Shown piece by piece: positions 36,313 through 45,408 of a stretch of 64,000 bases of DNA. The position numbers and the translations under genes were made by a program. Position 1 is the stretch's first letter. The number at the start of each line of letters is the position of its first letter. Source of the stretch: Jeotgalibaca arthritidis (lineage in GTDB: Bacteria > Bacillota > Bacilli > Lactobacillales > Aerococcaceae); the NCBI RefSeq assembly GCF_011100465.1, contig NZ_CP049740.1:1728001-1792000 (forward strand), written 5' to 3'. The notes under the pieces are model-generated. The model had not been told where the DNA came from and did not search any database. It saw only the letters and a list, made by a program, of their open reading frames with translations.

Positions 36313-37195
36313 ATTGAACAGTATTATACTTTTCTTTATTCAAATAACTTTGAAAATACAAGTCATCTGCATTATCATACTCTGTTTTGTCATTAGAAAG
36401 ATAAATAGTATCTTTAGAGCCTTTGTTCAGGGTTAAATAATAGAAGAAATCAACTATAGAGGGAATTGCTTGTAATTTATATTGATTATTTTCTTTCACA
36501 AAGTAACAGAGTTTGTTAGAATCATTCAGGTAAATCAAAATATCATCCCTGATATAAGTGGTGTTATTTTCCGAGTTTCTAAACGAGACATCTGCTAAGT
36601 TAGATTGTATTGCTGGAATAAACTCTTTAGTGGGAATAGCTAATACATCAACAGTTTCTAAAGAGGTTGTATAATATTTTTCTTGTAGTATATCTGAAAA
36701 AGAAGCTACTCTAATTGGGAATTTAGTCAATTCGTTGACGATAAAATGGGCAAAATATTTTCTGTCTTGTTCATGAATTAATTGATTGACTATCATATTT
36801 GCAAGTTTTTTTATAGATTCATCATTTTTATAGTTATACTTACCTGAGGCATATACTGAAATATAGAGCTGTTTATTCTTATCTAAGGAATCATTCACTT
36901 GAATTTTATTGGTATACAAGCCAATTGTAACCAAATATTGAACGACCATTGACTGCAAGTCTAAATCTTTCATATGTTTCAAGTCATAGTTATTAACATA
37001 ATAGAAGTGTTTATTTAATTTTCCTCTAGATATTATTTTATTCTTTTTTAAGGTCTTTAATCGTGACTCTAAGCTGATGCGATTGCATTGTAACAGCTTA
37101 ATCAAGGTGTTTTCATATATTCCGTTCGATTGAGCAATGATATCTAATAATTCCTCATAATCAATAGCCCGATTGTTTACAATAAGTGTGTTCAT
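36281..37195 (-). CDS. Unrecognised 304-residue island protein, possible winged helix
   Basis: I do not recognise the family. The N-terminal 80 residues look like a winged-helix domain (YENTLIKLLQ, SLESRLKTLKKNKIISRG, YYVNNYDLKHM). The rest is mixed alpha/beta, with a predicted sheet PIRVASFSDILQ and VDVLAIPTKEFIPAI, and a lysine-rich end. Such an architecture recalls DUF5697-type proteins of integrative elements, but this is only an impression. ATG 37195 fits the site GGAGGGAGTGAAC better than GTG 37201. Codon usage is AT-rich like the rest of the island. It is divergent from a repeat-rich non-coding tract. Confidence 0.6.
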   Translation of the reverse strand: MNTLIVNNRAIDYEELLDIIAQSNGIYENTLIKLLQCNRISLESRLKTLKKNKIISRGKLNKHFYYVNNYDLKHMKDLDLQSMVVQYLVTIGLYTNKIQVNDSLDKNKQLYISVYASGKYNYKNDESIKKLANMIVNQLIHEQDRKYFAHFIVNELTKFPIRVASFSDILQEKYYTTSLETVDVLAIPTKEFIPAIQSNLADVSFRNSENNTTYIRDDILIYLNDSNKLCYFVKENNQYKLQAIPSIVDFFYYLTLNKGSKDTIYLSNDKTEYDNADDLYFQSYLNKEKYNTVQLKKDKQKPQT

Positions 37196-37201
37196 GTTCA
37201 C

Positions 37202-38269
37202 TCCCTCCTATAGTTTTATCTGTTTTATTTTTAAAAGTATACATTCTCGTAAATATCCATTAGTAACCCAACACTCATAACTATCCATTTTCATTTCTAT
37301 CCATCATTTGGTGATGGTATTCAGATAGAAAATTTTTCCATTTTTTGCTTATGCAGCTGCTTTGGAAAATTCACGGAGGTTTCCATTGTAATTTCTCCGA
37401 ATTCACCTCATAAATGACATAGTTTTCAAAAAGTTATCACAAAAGTTATCATTTTGTTATCATTTGATTTTTTGAAAAAACCTCTTTTTTAGGGTTGATG
37501 TAGGGATTAGGTAGGGGTTCGTAATTCAATAAAGTATCCCAGGTTTACGAAAATATCTATCTCATAAGTATCCTTTAAAGATTATCCACCCCTACATTAC
37601 CCCTTCATTATACCATCCGTTTCTTAGTACTGGAAATTTGAGTGTTGTGTGTAAGTCTACTTGTCTATAAAAGTGATGTGTGATTAATAAATTAGTGTTA
37701 TTTAGATTTTTGTGTATTCTAATTCTGTAACGCTTATTATTTACAGACACAAAAATAATTTATTTGGAAGTAGAAATTGGATAATCTTGGTATCAAAAAG
37801 AATCTAGGTGAAAGTATGAAAGAAATGGTCCTCAGAGATACACTTAATAAAAGATTTACAGTAATTGAGGTGTTACGACCGATTAGTTACGATTACAACG
37901 ACTACTGAAAGTCCAAAACTTGTTCCGTTTTTCATAAAACAGTCTCCTTTATTAGTTATTTTATTGTTTTCCGAAATTATACCTATTTCAAACTGTTTTA
38001 CAAATTATAGCGTCTCTTATTGGTTAGAAAACATTATTATAACAGTGTTTTCTACTGACTTTAAAGGTAAATAATAGAAAAGAAAAGGCATAAGTTATTT
38101 GCTGGACAATCGTTATATTTGATGTGATAATTAAATTACCTTAACGAGAAGTATTTTAAATCATCTCTGTTTATATTGTTTATTTACCCTGACTTATAAG
38201 AGAAGTCAGGGTATTTTTAATATTTCAAAAAAATCATTACACTAATATGGAGGAAAGGAGGAGTATATA
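37202..38269. other. 1-kb non-coding tract with iteron-like repeats
   Basis: No convincing gene. Three GTTATCA units at 37433, 37445 and 37456 (11-12 bp apart) are followed by an inverted pair of G-rich arms (AGGGATTAGGTAGGGG near 37501-37517; CCCCTACATTACCCCT near 37590-37605) and a DnaA-box-like TTATCCACC (37582-37590). A 30-codon frame with a fair ribosome site (37816-37908) and a 69-codon frame (37865-38074) are noted but not believed. The layout resembles a plasmid-type origin or operator array. Confidence 0.5.
38185..38222 (+). terminator. Terminator in the non-coding tract
   Basis: ACCCTGACTT / AAGTCAGGGT with loop ATAAGAG and TATTTTTA after it; it precedes the recombinase gene, so some transcript is expected upstream. 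Confidence 0.8.
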
Positions 38270-38839
38270 ATGGCAAATAAAATTATTGGTTATATTCGAA
38301 CGAGTAAAAACACACAAGATTTAGGATTAGAAGTGCAAAGGAAGGCTCTAGAAAACTATGAACCAGATGAATTATTTTCTGAACAGATTAGTGGTAGGAA
38401 AGAGAATCGAACAGAACTCGATAAAGCATTAAAACGTTTAGAAAAAGGAGATACTTTACTTATTTACAATTTAGCTAGATTAAGTAGGTCAAGCAGGCAA
38501 TTAGTGAACTTGATGTCTGAGTTGAATGAGAAAGAAATTTATCTGAAAAGTATTCAAGAATCGATTGATACCAGAACAGCAAGTGGACGATTATTTTATA
38601 CTGTCTTAGCTGGAATAGCAGAATTTGAAGCTGAAAATATTAGCATCAGAACAAAGGAAGCCTTAGCTAATACTGACAAGACCTTGGGAAGACCACCAAT
38701 AAAACAAAGTAAACGTAAGAAAATCATTGTTTTATATAAGGGGAATCAGCTATCACTGAAAGAAATTGCTGTAAAATGTGGTGTGTCTGAGAAAACTGTT
38801 TATAACATTGCTAAAAAAGCTGGTTTGTCCCGAAAATGA
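38270..38839 (+). CDS. Serine recombinase (resolvase/invertase family)
   Basis: A 189-residue small serine recombinase. Ser12 in GYIRTSKNTQ is the expected nucleophile; LARLSRSSRQLVNLM and GRLFYTVLAGIAEFEAENI carry the conserved arginines and dimer helix; a C-terminal helix-turn-helix (SLKEIAVKCGVSEKTVYNIAKKAG) binds DNA. All parts seem intact. It could resolve multimers of the element or invert DNA. Site GGAGGAAAGGAGG is very strong. Confidence 0.92.
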   Translation: MANKIIGYIRTSKNTQDLGLEVQRKALENYEPDELFSEQISGRKENRTELDKALKRLEKGDTLLIYNLARLSRSSRQLVNLMSELNEKEIYLKSIQESIDTRTASGRLFYTVLAGIAEFEAENISIRTKEALANTDKTLGRPPIKQSKRKKIIVLYKGNQLSLKEIAVKCGVSEKTVYNIAKKAGLSRK

Positions 38840-38849
38840 GACTTGATAA

Positions 38850-40718
38850 ATTATCAATCTAAGGGTAACATTATTGGAGGGAAGCAAGATTTTACCGGCA
38901 ATAAATCAACGTTTTTTACCGATACTACATAAAAAAATAATTTACATAAAGAAGACGATTGTATCAACATTTTTGAAGTTGATGGAATGGTCTTATTTTG
39001 TTGTGGCAAAAACGTTCAATATAATACTGATGTGGTGTTAGACTTTCCTTATAAAGATTGTGTTCTAGAGGGTGAAATGACTAAGGAAGATGCTGGGAAA
39101 GAAGAAGTTTTCTATAATGAGGTTATTGCAAGAGATGAAATAGATACCCTTTTAGCACCAAAAGCATTAGTGAATGTAGAAAAATATGATGCTGATGGAG
39201 AACATACAGTTGATTCTTTCAGTGATGAAGATAATTTAATTATCAAGGGAAATAACTTATTAGCTTTACATTCTCTGAAGGAAAGATATGCAGGAAAAGT
39301 AAAATGTATTTATATTGACCCACCCTATAATACTGGTAATGATTCCTTTAAATATAATGATAGATTTAATCATTCTACATGGCTAACTTTTATGAAAAAT
39401 AGATTAGAAATCGCAAGAGAATTACTTGCTGATGATGGTGTTATAGCAGTTCACATAGATGATAATGAAGGTGCATATCTAAATATATTATTAGATAATA
39501 TATTTGGTAGAGAATCTAAATTAACTACTCAACATATTTTGGTTAGATATGCTGAAAAGACTCTAAAGCAAGATATGGATTACCATAAACAAATTGAACA
39601 AATTCATTATTATGCTAAAAACAAATCAATGGTAACTCCGAACAAACCAAAATCTGAATATTCATATGATAAATTTATTTTTGATATTAAAACTAAAGAA
39701 CCTAATAAAGTTTTAAATTTAGGTAATAAGAAAGTAGAGATGTTTTCACCTAACAATTATGTTATAAAAAAATCACAACAGGGGTCAAAAAAACTCTTAA
39801 AAGAAATTTGGGCTTCAGGGACAATTCTAGATGGAAACTCATCAGGTAGATTTTTTAGAGATTATTTAACAGGCAGATATGAAGAAGATGGATTAGGGAT
39901 ATTGTATAAAGTTTATGGTATAGGTGATGATGAGAGAGATTACAGATATTTCACTGGACCTAAAAAAGAAGGTGCAACTAAAGGTAAATATTATCAAGGT
40001 GTGCCGAATGATATTTTAGAAGGAAATATAATTGGAAAAGAATTACCAATACTTGATTTTATAGATTTGGCTGGGAGTTTTGGTAATATTAGACATGAGG
40101 GAGGAGTAGAATTAAGAAGTGGCAAAAAACCTGAGTTAATGCTTAAAGGAATAATTGAAACTTTTTCAAATGTTGATGATATTGTTTTAGATTTTTTTCT
40201 TGGAAGTGGAAGCACTGCAGCAACAGCAATGAAAATGAGAAGAAAGTTTATTGGTATAGAGCAAATAACAGGACAACTAAGTAAAGCAAAAAAAGATTAG
40301 AAAATGTAATTATAGGCGATTATACTGGTATTTCTAAAGATGTGGACTGGCAAGGTGGAGGTTCATTTGTTTATGCTGAATTGATGGAATTAAATCAATT
40401 ATATATGAACAAAATTGACCAAGCTCAACTAAAGAAGAATTAGCTGAATTATGGGATGAATAAGATAACAATGCTGATTTGAACTTCCAATTGGATAAAG
40501 AAAAGCTAACTAATGAACTTTTAAAAGAACATGATAGTGAAGAAGGTTCAGTTACTTTTAATGACCTACCTTTTGACGAACAAAAAGAAATTTTCAAAAA
40601 AGCATTAGATAAGAATCAATTATATGTGCCTTATTCTGAAATTGAAGATAAGAATGTCATCATTTCTGATAATGATAAAGCCTTTAATCATAGTTTTTAC
40701 AACAATGAGGGGGAATAG
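38850..40718 (+). pseudogene. Type III modification methyltransferase (mod), truncated and frameshifted
   Basis: Fragments of an N6-adenine methyltransferase can be joined across several lesions. Before 38937 the frame reads KILPAINQRFLPILHKK; a missing A near 38938 shifts it to the 38987-40300 frame, which holds DPPYNTGNDS and FLGSGSTAATA. A missing A in the run at about 40288-40294 ends that frame (KAKKD-stop instead of KAKKRLEN). Another A is missing near 40430 (caaact to caact), and a TAA replaces codons near 40461. The last frame, to 40718, is FDEQKEIFKKALDKNQLYV. About 80-100 N-terminal residues are absent. It cannot make a full enzyme as read. Confidence 0.88.
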
Positions 40719-40720
40719 TT

Positions 40721-41104
40721 ATGGCAAAAAAACGGTTATACGAATGGTTAGATAGAGAAATGAGAACCATTACTTATGCTATGAATCCTCATGAAGTTCC
40801 TGAATATATAAAAGCTAATTTAAAAGATGAACTTCGCCATTATCAAGAAGAAGCTTTCAGACGTTTTCAATTTATGCAAGATAATAGTTTGATTGCTGGC
40901 ATTAGTGATGCAGGATTTCAGAGAAAACATTTGCTGTTTAATATGGCAACAGGCTCAGGAAAAACGATGGTTATGGCGAGTTTGATGTTGTATTTATATA
41001 AAGAATTCAATTATCAAAACTTTATTTTTCTTGTGAATACAGATGCGATTATTAAGAAAACCCATGAGAACATGTTGAATAGTAGTTCCAGTAAGTATCT
41101 TTAA
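40721..41104 (+). pseudogene. Type III restriction subunit (res), N-terminal fragment only
   Basis: Begins MAKKRLYEWLDREMRTITYA, 2 bp after the mod remnant, and includes Walker A ATGSGKT of the helicase domain, but stops after 127 residues at NSSSSKYL. Family members have several hundred residues more, including the nuclease domain. The frame breaks where the rplT tail begins, so the rest was lost at the element's right end. Confidence 0.88.
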
Positions 41105-41231
41105 CCTAATTCACGGTATGAAAGTTTCTGGAAATGAAATGAACCGTAAAATGTTGGCTGACTTAGCAGTTAACGATGCAGCAGCTTTCACTGCAATTGC
41201 AGAACAAGCTAAAGCAGCACTAGCTAAATAA
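41105..41231. repeat. attR: displaced native 3' end of rplT
   Basis: Reads in frame LIHGM...[19 protein letters not shown]...EQAKAALAK-stop with TAA at 41229-41231, i.e. the last 41 codons of an rplT gene with no start. It is repeated at 31435-31563 with offset 9671 bp. Taken as the right junction of the island. Confidence 0.88.
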
Positions 41232-41243
41232 TTTAAACCAATT

Positions 41244-41281
41244 TGAGAGAGGTCAGGCGAATGCCTGATCTCTTTTTTATC
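41244..41281 (+). terminator. Original terminator of the infC-rpmI-rplT operon
   Basis: GAGAGGTCAGGC / GCCTGATCTC with loop GAAT and a T run directly after the displaced rplT end; now separated from its operon by the island. Confidence 0.85.
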
Positions 41282-41339
41282 TTTTTGTAGGTACAAAGTG
41301 GAAAAATGTGCTGTGAGATTTTTGTTAATCACCTAAATA

Positions 41340-41831
41340 AGCGATGTCGGCCCCCTTATAAACGATGAAGCAAGAGATACGATTGATCAACAGTTGAAAG
41401 ATGCCTTAGAAAAAGGTGCTAACTTGTTAATTGGTGGCAATCGTCTTACAGAGGGTAACTATCAAAATGGCTTTTTCTATCAACCAACTGTTATTGATGG
41501 TGTGACCCAAGATATGAACATATTCTATGAAGAAACTTTTGGACCAGTTATTCCTTTAATTGAATTCGAAAGGGAAGATGAAGTCATTGAAAAGGCCAAT
41601 GATAGTGACTTTGGTTTAGCTTCTTATGTCTTTACAAATAGTTTAAGAAAGGCAGAAAACTTATCACGCACCCTTGAATACGGCTTAGTAGCTATTAACA
41701 ACACAGGGGTATCGTTTGCAGAAGCTCCATTTGGCGGTGTGAAATTTTCCGGATTAGGACGAGAAAATGGTAGGCAAGGTGTTGAGGAGTTTATCGAAAC
41801 AAAATTTGTTCATACTTTATACTTAAATTAG
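41340..41831 (+). pseudogene. 3' remnant of an aldehyde dehydrogenase (succinate-semialdehyde type)
   Basis: The frame DVGPLINDEARDTID... becomes recognisable at about 41346, just after an in-frame stop, and runs to 41831 as about 160 residues: ETFGPVIPLIEF, SDFGLASYVFT and PFGGVKFSGLGRENGRQG are C-terminal ALDH motifs. The NAD-binding part and catalytic Cys are missing; no promoter or ribosome site fits TTG 41394. A 5' deletion, with its break near 41340, explains it. Confidence 0.85.
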
Positions 41832-41832
41832 A

Positions 41833-41886
41833 TAAAAAAAGCCTCTTTTAATGGACGATACGTTTATTAAATGAGGCTTTTTTACT
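41833..41886 (+). terminator. Terminator after the ALDH remnant
   Basis: AAAAAAGCCTC / GAGGCTTTTTT with a 26-base loop that pairs partly (TTTTAAT/ATTAAAT region). Confidence 0.8.
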
Positions 41887-42002
41887 GTCTTTAACCTTTT
41901 TATTTAATTTGTAACAGTTTAGTCACACAAAAAAGTTTGTATTAGAGTATCATAAGGTAAAGCATAACTTGTATAGGTAGTGATTATGGAAAAGGTGAGT
42001 AA

Positions 42003-43430
42003 ATGGAGCGAGCGAAAAATAGAATAGCAATTATCGGAAGCGGTATTAGCGGTTTAGTTGCAGCTTATGAAGTGAATAAGTATATTCAAAAAGAACAACT
42101 GCCTTTTGAATTTCTCGTTTTAGAAGAGCGACTAAGTCCTGGTGGCACGATTAAAACGGTTGAAACTGAAGATGGCTATGTGGACGTGGGGGCCAGTAGC
42201 TTTGATCTGAGGCACAGCGATGTTCGGCCTTTTATAGAAGAATTAGGTTTGTCTGATGAACTTCAATATAGTATTGGAGAAAAAATGGATCGATTCAGTG
42301 GTCATGAATTTATTCATACCGAAAAACCAACCTACCATGGTATTCCTATGCAATTAAAGGATATAATGCACGATAAAGAGCTTTCTCTGAAGGATAAATT
42401 GACTGTTATTGTTAATAGTTCGTTTAATGATATGAGAAGGGGAGCCGACCTTTGTATCTCAACAGCTAATTTCTTAGAATATCGTTTCTGCAAAGAAGTT
42501 AGTGATCTGATTGCCTATCCCAATTATCCTGAAAATATTTATGGATCAATTGAAATCAGCCCACCTGAAATTTTTGATACTAATCTTATCACCTTATTTG
42601 AGTATACAGACTCTAAAATGAAGCTTGATCCTGAAAAAATTGACTTCTATACAGACGGTTCGGGGAAAGAATACACCTTTAAAAAGGGCATGTCGACCTT
42701 AGTAAAACGTTTGTTAAGAGATGTTGAGGGATTTATTCAAACAGATAAAAAATTAGAAAAAATCACGCAAATTGATAAAGGTAATCATTTACTCACTCTA
42801 AATAAACAAGAAGAGTTACGAGTGGGATGTGTCATTTCCACCTTGCCACTCTCAGAGAACTATGATTTGTTTTCAGAGCAAATTGATGATCAGTTACTTA
42901 TACCTAAACCAATCAGTGCCAGTATGGGAACTGTGTTTTTTCAGTTTCCTAAAGGGGTTATTGGGAGATATCCAGTAGGGCATGGCTTTGTTATTCCTAA
43001 ACGAAGTGAGTTTCAAATTGCCAAAGCTACTTTTCTCAACCGTAAATGGCCATCTTTTGAGAATGCTAAGTATGACAATATCGTTGTTGATATTGGTCGA
43101 CGTCAAGAGGATACCATTATCGAGTTACCAGACGAGGTAATATTGGAATTCATTGAGAAGGAATTACAAGAAATAATAAATTTAAAAGCAAGCTATCATT
43201 ATGCACGCGTTTATCGCTGGCCAGATGTGATTCCTCATATGTCCGTAGATGATCGACAAAGATTAATAAAGAACAGAGAAACTTACAATCAACTGTTTGC
43301 TGATAAAGGATTATTTATTGGTGGAAATGGTCTGAGGGGATATGGCTTAAGAAATGCCATTGGTGAAGGCAAGCGGTTAGCAGCGCAAGCAATCGCCTAC
43401 ATGAAAGATAAAAATGCAACAGCTTTTTAA
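42003..43430 (+). CDS. HemY-like FAD protein (protoporphyrinogen/coproporphyrinogen oxidase family)
   Basis: A 475-residue flavoprotein of the amine-oxidase superfamily: dinucleotide motif IAIIGSGISGLVAAYEV at residues 8-24, SPGGTIKT, DVGASSFD, and a C-terminal FAD contact GLFIGGNGLRGYGLRNAIGEG. Overall layout resembles HemY/CgoX, which oxidises coproporphyrinogen III. No other haem genes are near, so a haem role is uncertain; a carotenoid or other desaturase-like activity is possible. ATG 42003 is behind AAGGTGAG. It stands alone between terminators. Confidence 0.75.
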   Translation: MERAKNRIAIIGSGISGLVAAYEVNKYIQKEQLPFEFLVLEERLSPGGTIKTVETEDGYVDVGASSFDLRHSDVRPFIEELGLSDELQYSIGEKMDRFSGHEFIHTEKPTYHGIPMQLKDIMHDKELSLKDKLTVIVNSSFNDMRRGADLCISTANFLEYRFCKEVSDLIAYPNYPENIYGSIEISPPEIFDTNLITLFEYTDSKMKLDPEKIDFYTDGSGKEYTFKKGMSTLVKRLLRDVEGFIQTDKKLEKITQIDKGNHLLTLNKQEELRVGCVISTLPLSENYDLFSEQIDDQLLIPKPISASMGTVFFQFPKGVIGRYPVGHGFVIPKRSEFQIAKATFLNRKWPSFENAKYDNIVVDIGRRQEDTIIELPDEVILEFIEKELQEIINLKASYHYARVYRWPDVIPHMSVDDRQRLIKNRETYNQLFADKGLFIGGNGLRGYGLRNAIGEGKRLAAQAIAYMKDKNATAF

Positions 43431-43470
43431 CCTGTTTTCTAAAAAGAGATAGGTTAAAAAGCTTTTTTTA
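43421..43470 (+). terminator. Terminator overlapping the end of the HemY-like gene
   Basis: GCTTTTTAACCT (including the stop codon) pairs with AGGTTAAAAAGC, followed by seven T. Confidence 0.88.
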
Positions 43471-43569
43471 TGTATAATAAAATAGGAAGCTAGTTATGTT
43501 TTTGAATCTGTATTATCTTTTGTAGGTTACTGTTACATCTTGTTTCTTTCCTATCTTCTTGTCCTATCA

Positions 43570-43578
43570 TGTTATAAT
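43570..43578 (+). promoter_or_regulatory. Extended -10 promoter of the yhfI-type gene
   Basis: TGTTATAAT: TGn extended -10 with perfect TATAAT, 31 bp before the start; no clear -35. Confidence 0.5.
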
Positions 43579-43608
43579 ACATAAAAAGATTTTAGAGGGG
43601 GCTAGAAG

Positions 43609-44349
43609 ATGGAATTAACAATATTAGGCTTTATGGGTGGTTATCCGTCAAAGGGAATTGGTACGACCTCTTATTTACTAACGTCAGCTGATTTTAGACT
43701 GTTGATTGATGTGGGTAGCCAAGCAGTTATCGCTTTAGAAAGACATTTAGATCCCTTAGATTTGGATGCGTTGATTCTAACTCATTATCATCCCGATCAT
43801 ATTGCGGATTTGGGCGTTTTGCAACATACATTCTTGCTAAAAGAAAGACAAAATGGTAAAGAAAAAACTATTTTACCAATCTATGGACACCAGGAATCAG
43901 AACTAGAAAAATTGCGAAATTTTCCTCATGTATCAGAAGCTATCAACTATCAAGCGGACGAAACCTTGCAGTTGGGACCATTTGATATCCAATTTCTAAG
44001 GACTGTTCATCCCGTTGTTTGCTATGCCTTGTCAATCGTTGAGCGAGACAGTGGTAAAAAGTTTGTCTTTACAGCTGACTCTGGTTACTTAGCTGATTTA
44101 GTTGATTTTTCTCGAGATGCAGACCTCTTATTAGCGGATACTAATTTTTATGCGGGAAATGAAAATCATCCAGTCCATATGACCTCTAAGGAAGTAGGCG
44201 AGCTGGCAAAAGCTGCCGATGTTAAATCGTTAGTTTTAACCCACTTACCACCAGATGGCGATTGGCAACGTCTATTAGACGAAGCACAATTAGCAGCTGG
44301 CCATATTAAAGTAACATTAGCAAAAGAAGATTTAACGATTCAACTATAA
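43609..44349 (+). CDS. Metallo-beta-lactamase-fold hydrolase (YhfI/RNase Z-like)
   Basis: A 246-residue cytoplasmic MBL-fold protein. Metal motif THYHPDHIADL matches HxHxDH (about residues 58-64), and later ligands TAHP-like VHPVVCYAL, ADTNFY and LTHLPP are present. Close to RNase Z in pattern but too short for the exosite arm. It precedes lipoate ligase as yhfI precedes lplJ in Bacillus; the substrate is unknown. Confidence 0.85.
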   Translation: MELTILGFMGGYPSKGIGTTSYLLTSADFRLLIDVGSQAVIALERHLDPLDLDALILTHYHPDHIADLGVLQHTFLLKERQNGKEKTILPIYGHQESELEKLRNFPHVSEAINYQADETLQLGPFDIQFLRTVHPVVCYALSIVERDSGKKFVFTADSGYLADLVDFSRDADLLLADTNFYAGNENHPVHMTSKEVGELAKAADVKSLVLTHLPPDGDWQRLLDEAQLAAGHIKVTLAKEDLTIQL

Positions 44350-44385
44350 AATCAAAGATGTGAAGAAGGGATGATGTTTCCAATG

Positions 44386-45396
44386 TATTTCGTAGACAAT
44401 CAAAACCATTTAGATCCAAGTGTTAATATTGCACTTGAAACGTTTTTGCTAAAAGAAAAGAAATTAGATGAGCCGATTCTACTTTTCTACATCAATGAAC
44501 CGTCCATTATTATCGGACGTAATCAAAATACAATTGAAGAGATCAACCAAGGCTATGTCGAAGACCAAGGGATTCATGTCGTACGTCGTATGTCAGGTGG
44601 CGGGGCAGTTTACCATGATTTAGGAAACTTCTCATTCTGCTTTATTACAGAAGATGATGGGCAATCCTTCCGTGACTTTGCTAAATTTACTGAACCAGTA
44701 ATTGGATTCTTACATAGTGTTGGTGTGAAGGACGCTGCCTTGAAGGGACGCAATGATCTGACAATTGGAGAGAAAAAGTTCTCTGGAAATGCCATGTATT
44801 CAACGAATGGTCGAATGACAGCTCATGGTACGATTCTGTTTGATTCCGATTTAGATGCTATAACGAGTGCATTAAAACCACGTAAAGAAAAAATCGAATC
44901 AAAAGGGATTAAATCAATTCGTAGCCGCGTCACAAATATAAAACCGTTTGTGGACGATAAATATAAAGAGCTAACAACAGAAGAATTCCGTGACCTTATG
45001 CTACTCTACATTTTTGATGTTGAAGACCGTCAAGATGTGAAAGAGTATCAGTTAACAGAAGAAGACTGGAAACGCGTTTATGAAATCCGTGACCAGTACT
45101 TTGGAAACTGGGATTGGAACTACGGTAAATCACCACGCTTTGATGTTGAAATTCGCAAACGTTACCCAATTGGAACGATTGATTTCAATTTTAACATTGA
45201 ATCATCAACCATTAAACGCGTTAAAGTTTATGGGGATTTCTTTGGTCTGGGAGAAATCGCTGATGTGGAAGAAGCGTTAGTAGGAACTCATTTTACAAAA
45301 GCGGCTGTAAAAGAAAAGCTTGAATCACTAGATTTGAAAAAATACTTTGGTAACATTACAGCTGATGAGTTAGCTGAATCATTATTTGAACAATAA
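44386..45396 (+). CDS. lplJ: Lipoate-protein ligase
   Basis: Attaches free lipoate via lipoyl-AMP to E2/GcvH proteins. RRMSGGGAVYHDLGN and the lysine motif GEKKFSGNAM are the LplA/LplJ signatures, and a C-terminal accessory domain follows (YPIGTIDFNFNIE). About 336 residues. The family start is MYFVDNQ, at ATG 44386, yet the AGAAGGG site lies 15 nt away, so 44371 or 44374 remain possible. Terminator immediately downstream is part of a repeat cassette. Confidence 0.92.
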   Translation, partial: YFVDNQNHLDPSVNIALETFLLKEKKLDEPILLFYINEPSIIIGRNQNTIEEINQGYVEDQGIHVVRRMSGGGAVYHDLGNFSFCFITEDDGQSFRDFAKFTEPVIGFLHSVGVKDAALKGRNDLTIGEKKFSGNAMYSTNGRMTAHGTILFDSDLDAITSALKPRKEKIESKGIKSIRSRVTNIKPFVDDKYKELTTEEFRDLMLLYIFDVEDRQDVKEYQLTEEDWKRVYEIRDQYFGNWDWNYGKSPRFDVEIRKRYPIGTIDFNFNIESSTIKRVKVYGDFFGLGEIADVEEALVGTHFTKAAVKEKLESLDLKKYFGNITADELAESLFEQ

Positions 45397-45408
45397 AAAT
45401 TAAAAAGT

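Noticed and set aside
36281-37195. Replication initiator (Rep) protein
   Set aside because: The winged-helix impression and nearby repeats are suggestive, but no Rep family motif is visible; kept as unknown.
37816-37908. 30-codon frame with an AGGTGAAAG site
   Set aside because: A fair ribosome site exists but the peptide shows no known feature and lacks a promoter; too little evidence to call it a gene.
37865-38074. 69-codon frame in the island's non-coding tract
   Set aside because: No ribosome site, unusual composition and no recognisable domain.
41394-41831. Small functional enzyme of 145 residues starting at TTG 41394
   Set aside because: The same frame continues upstream with ALDH-like sequence and there is no ribosome site; it is the end of a truncated gene.
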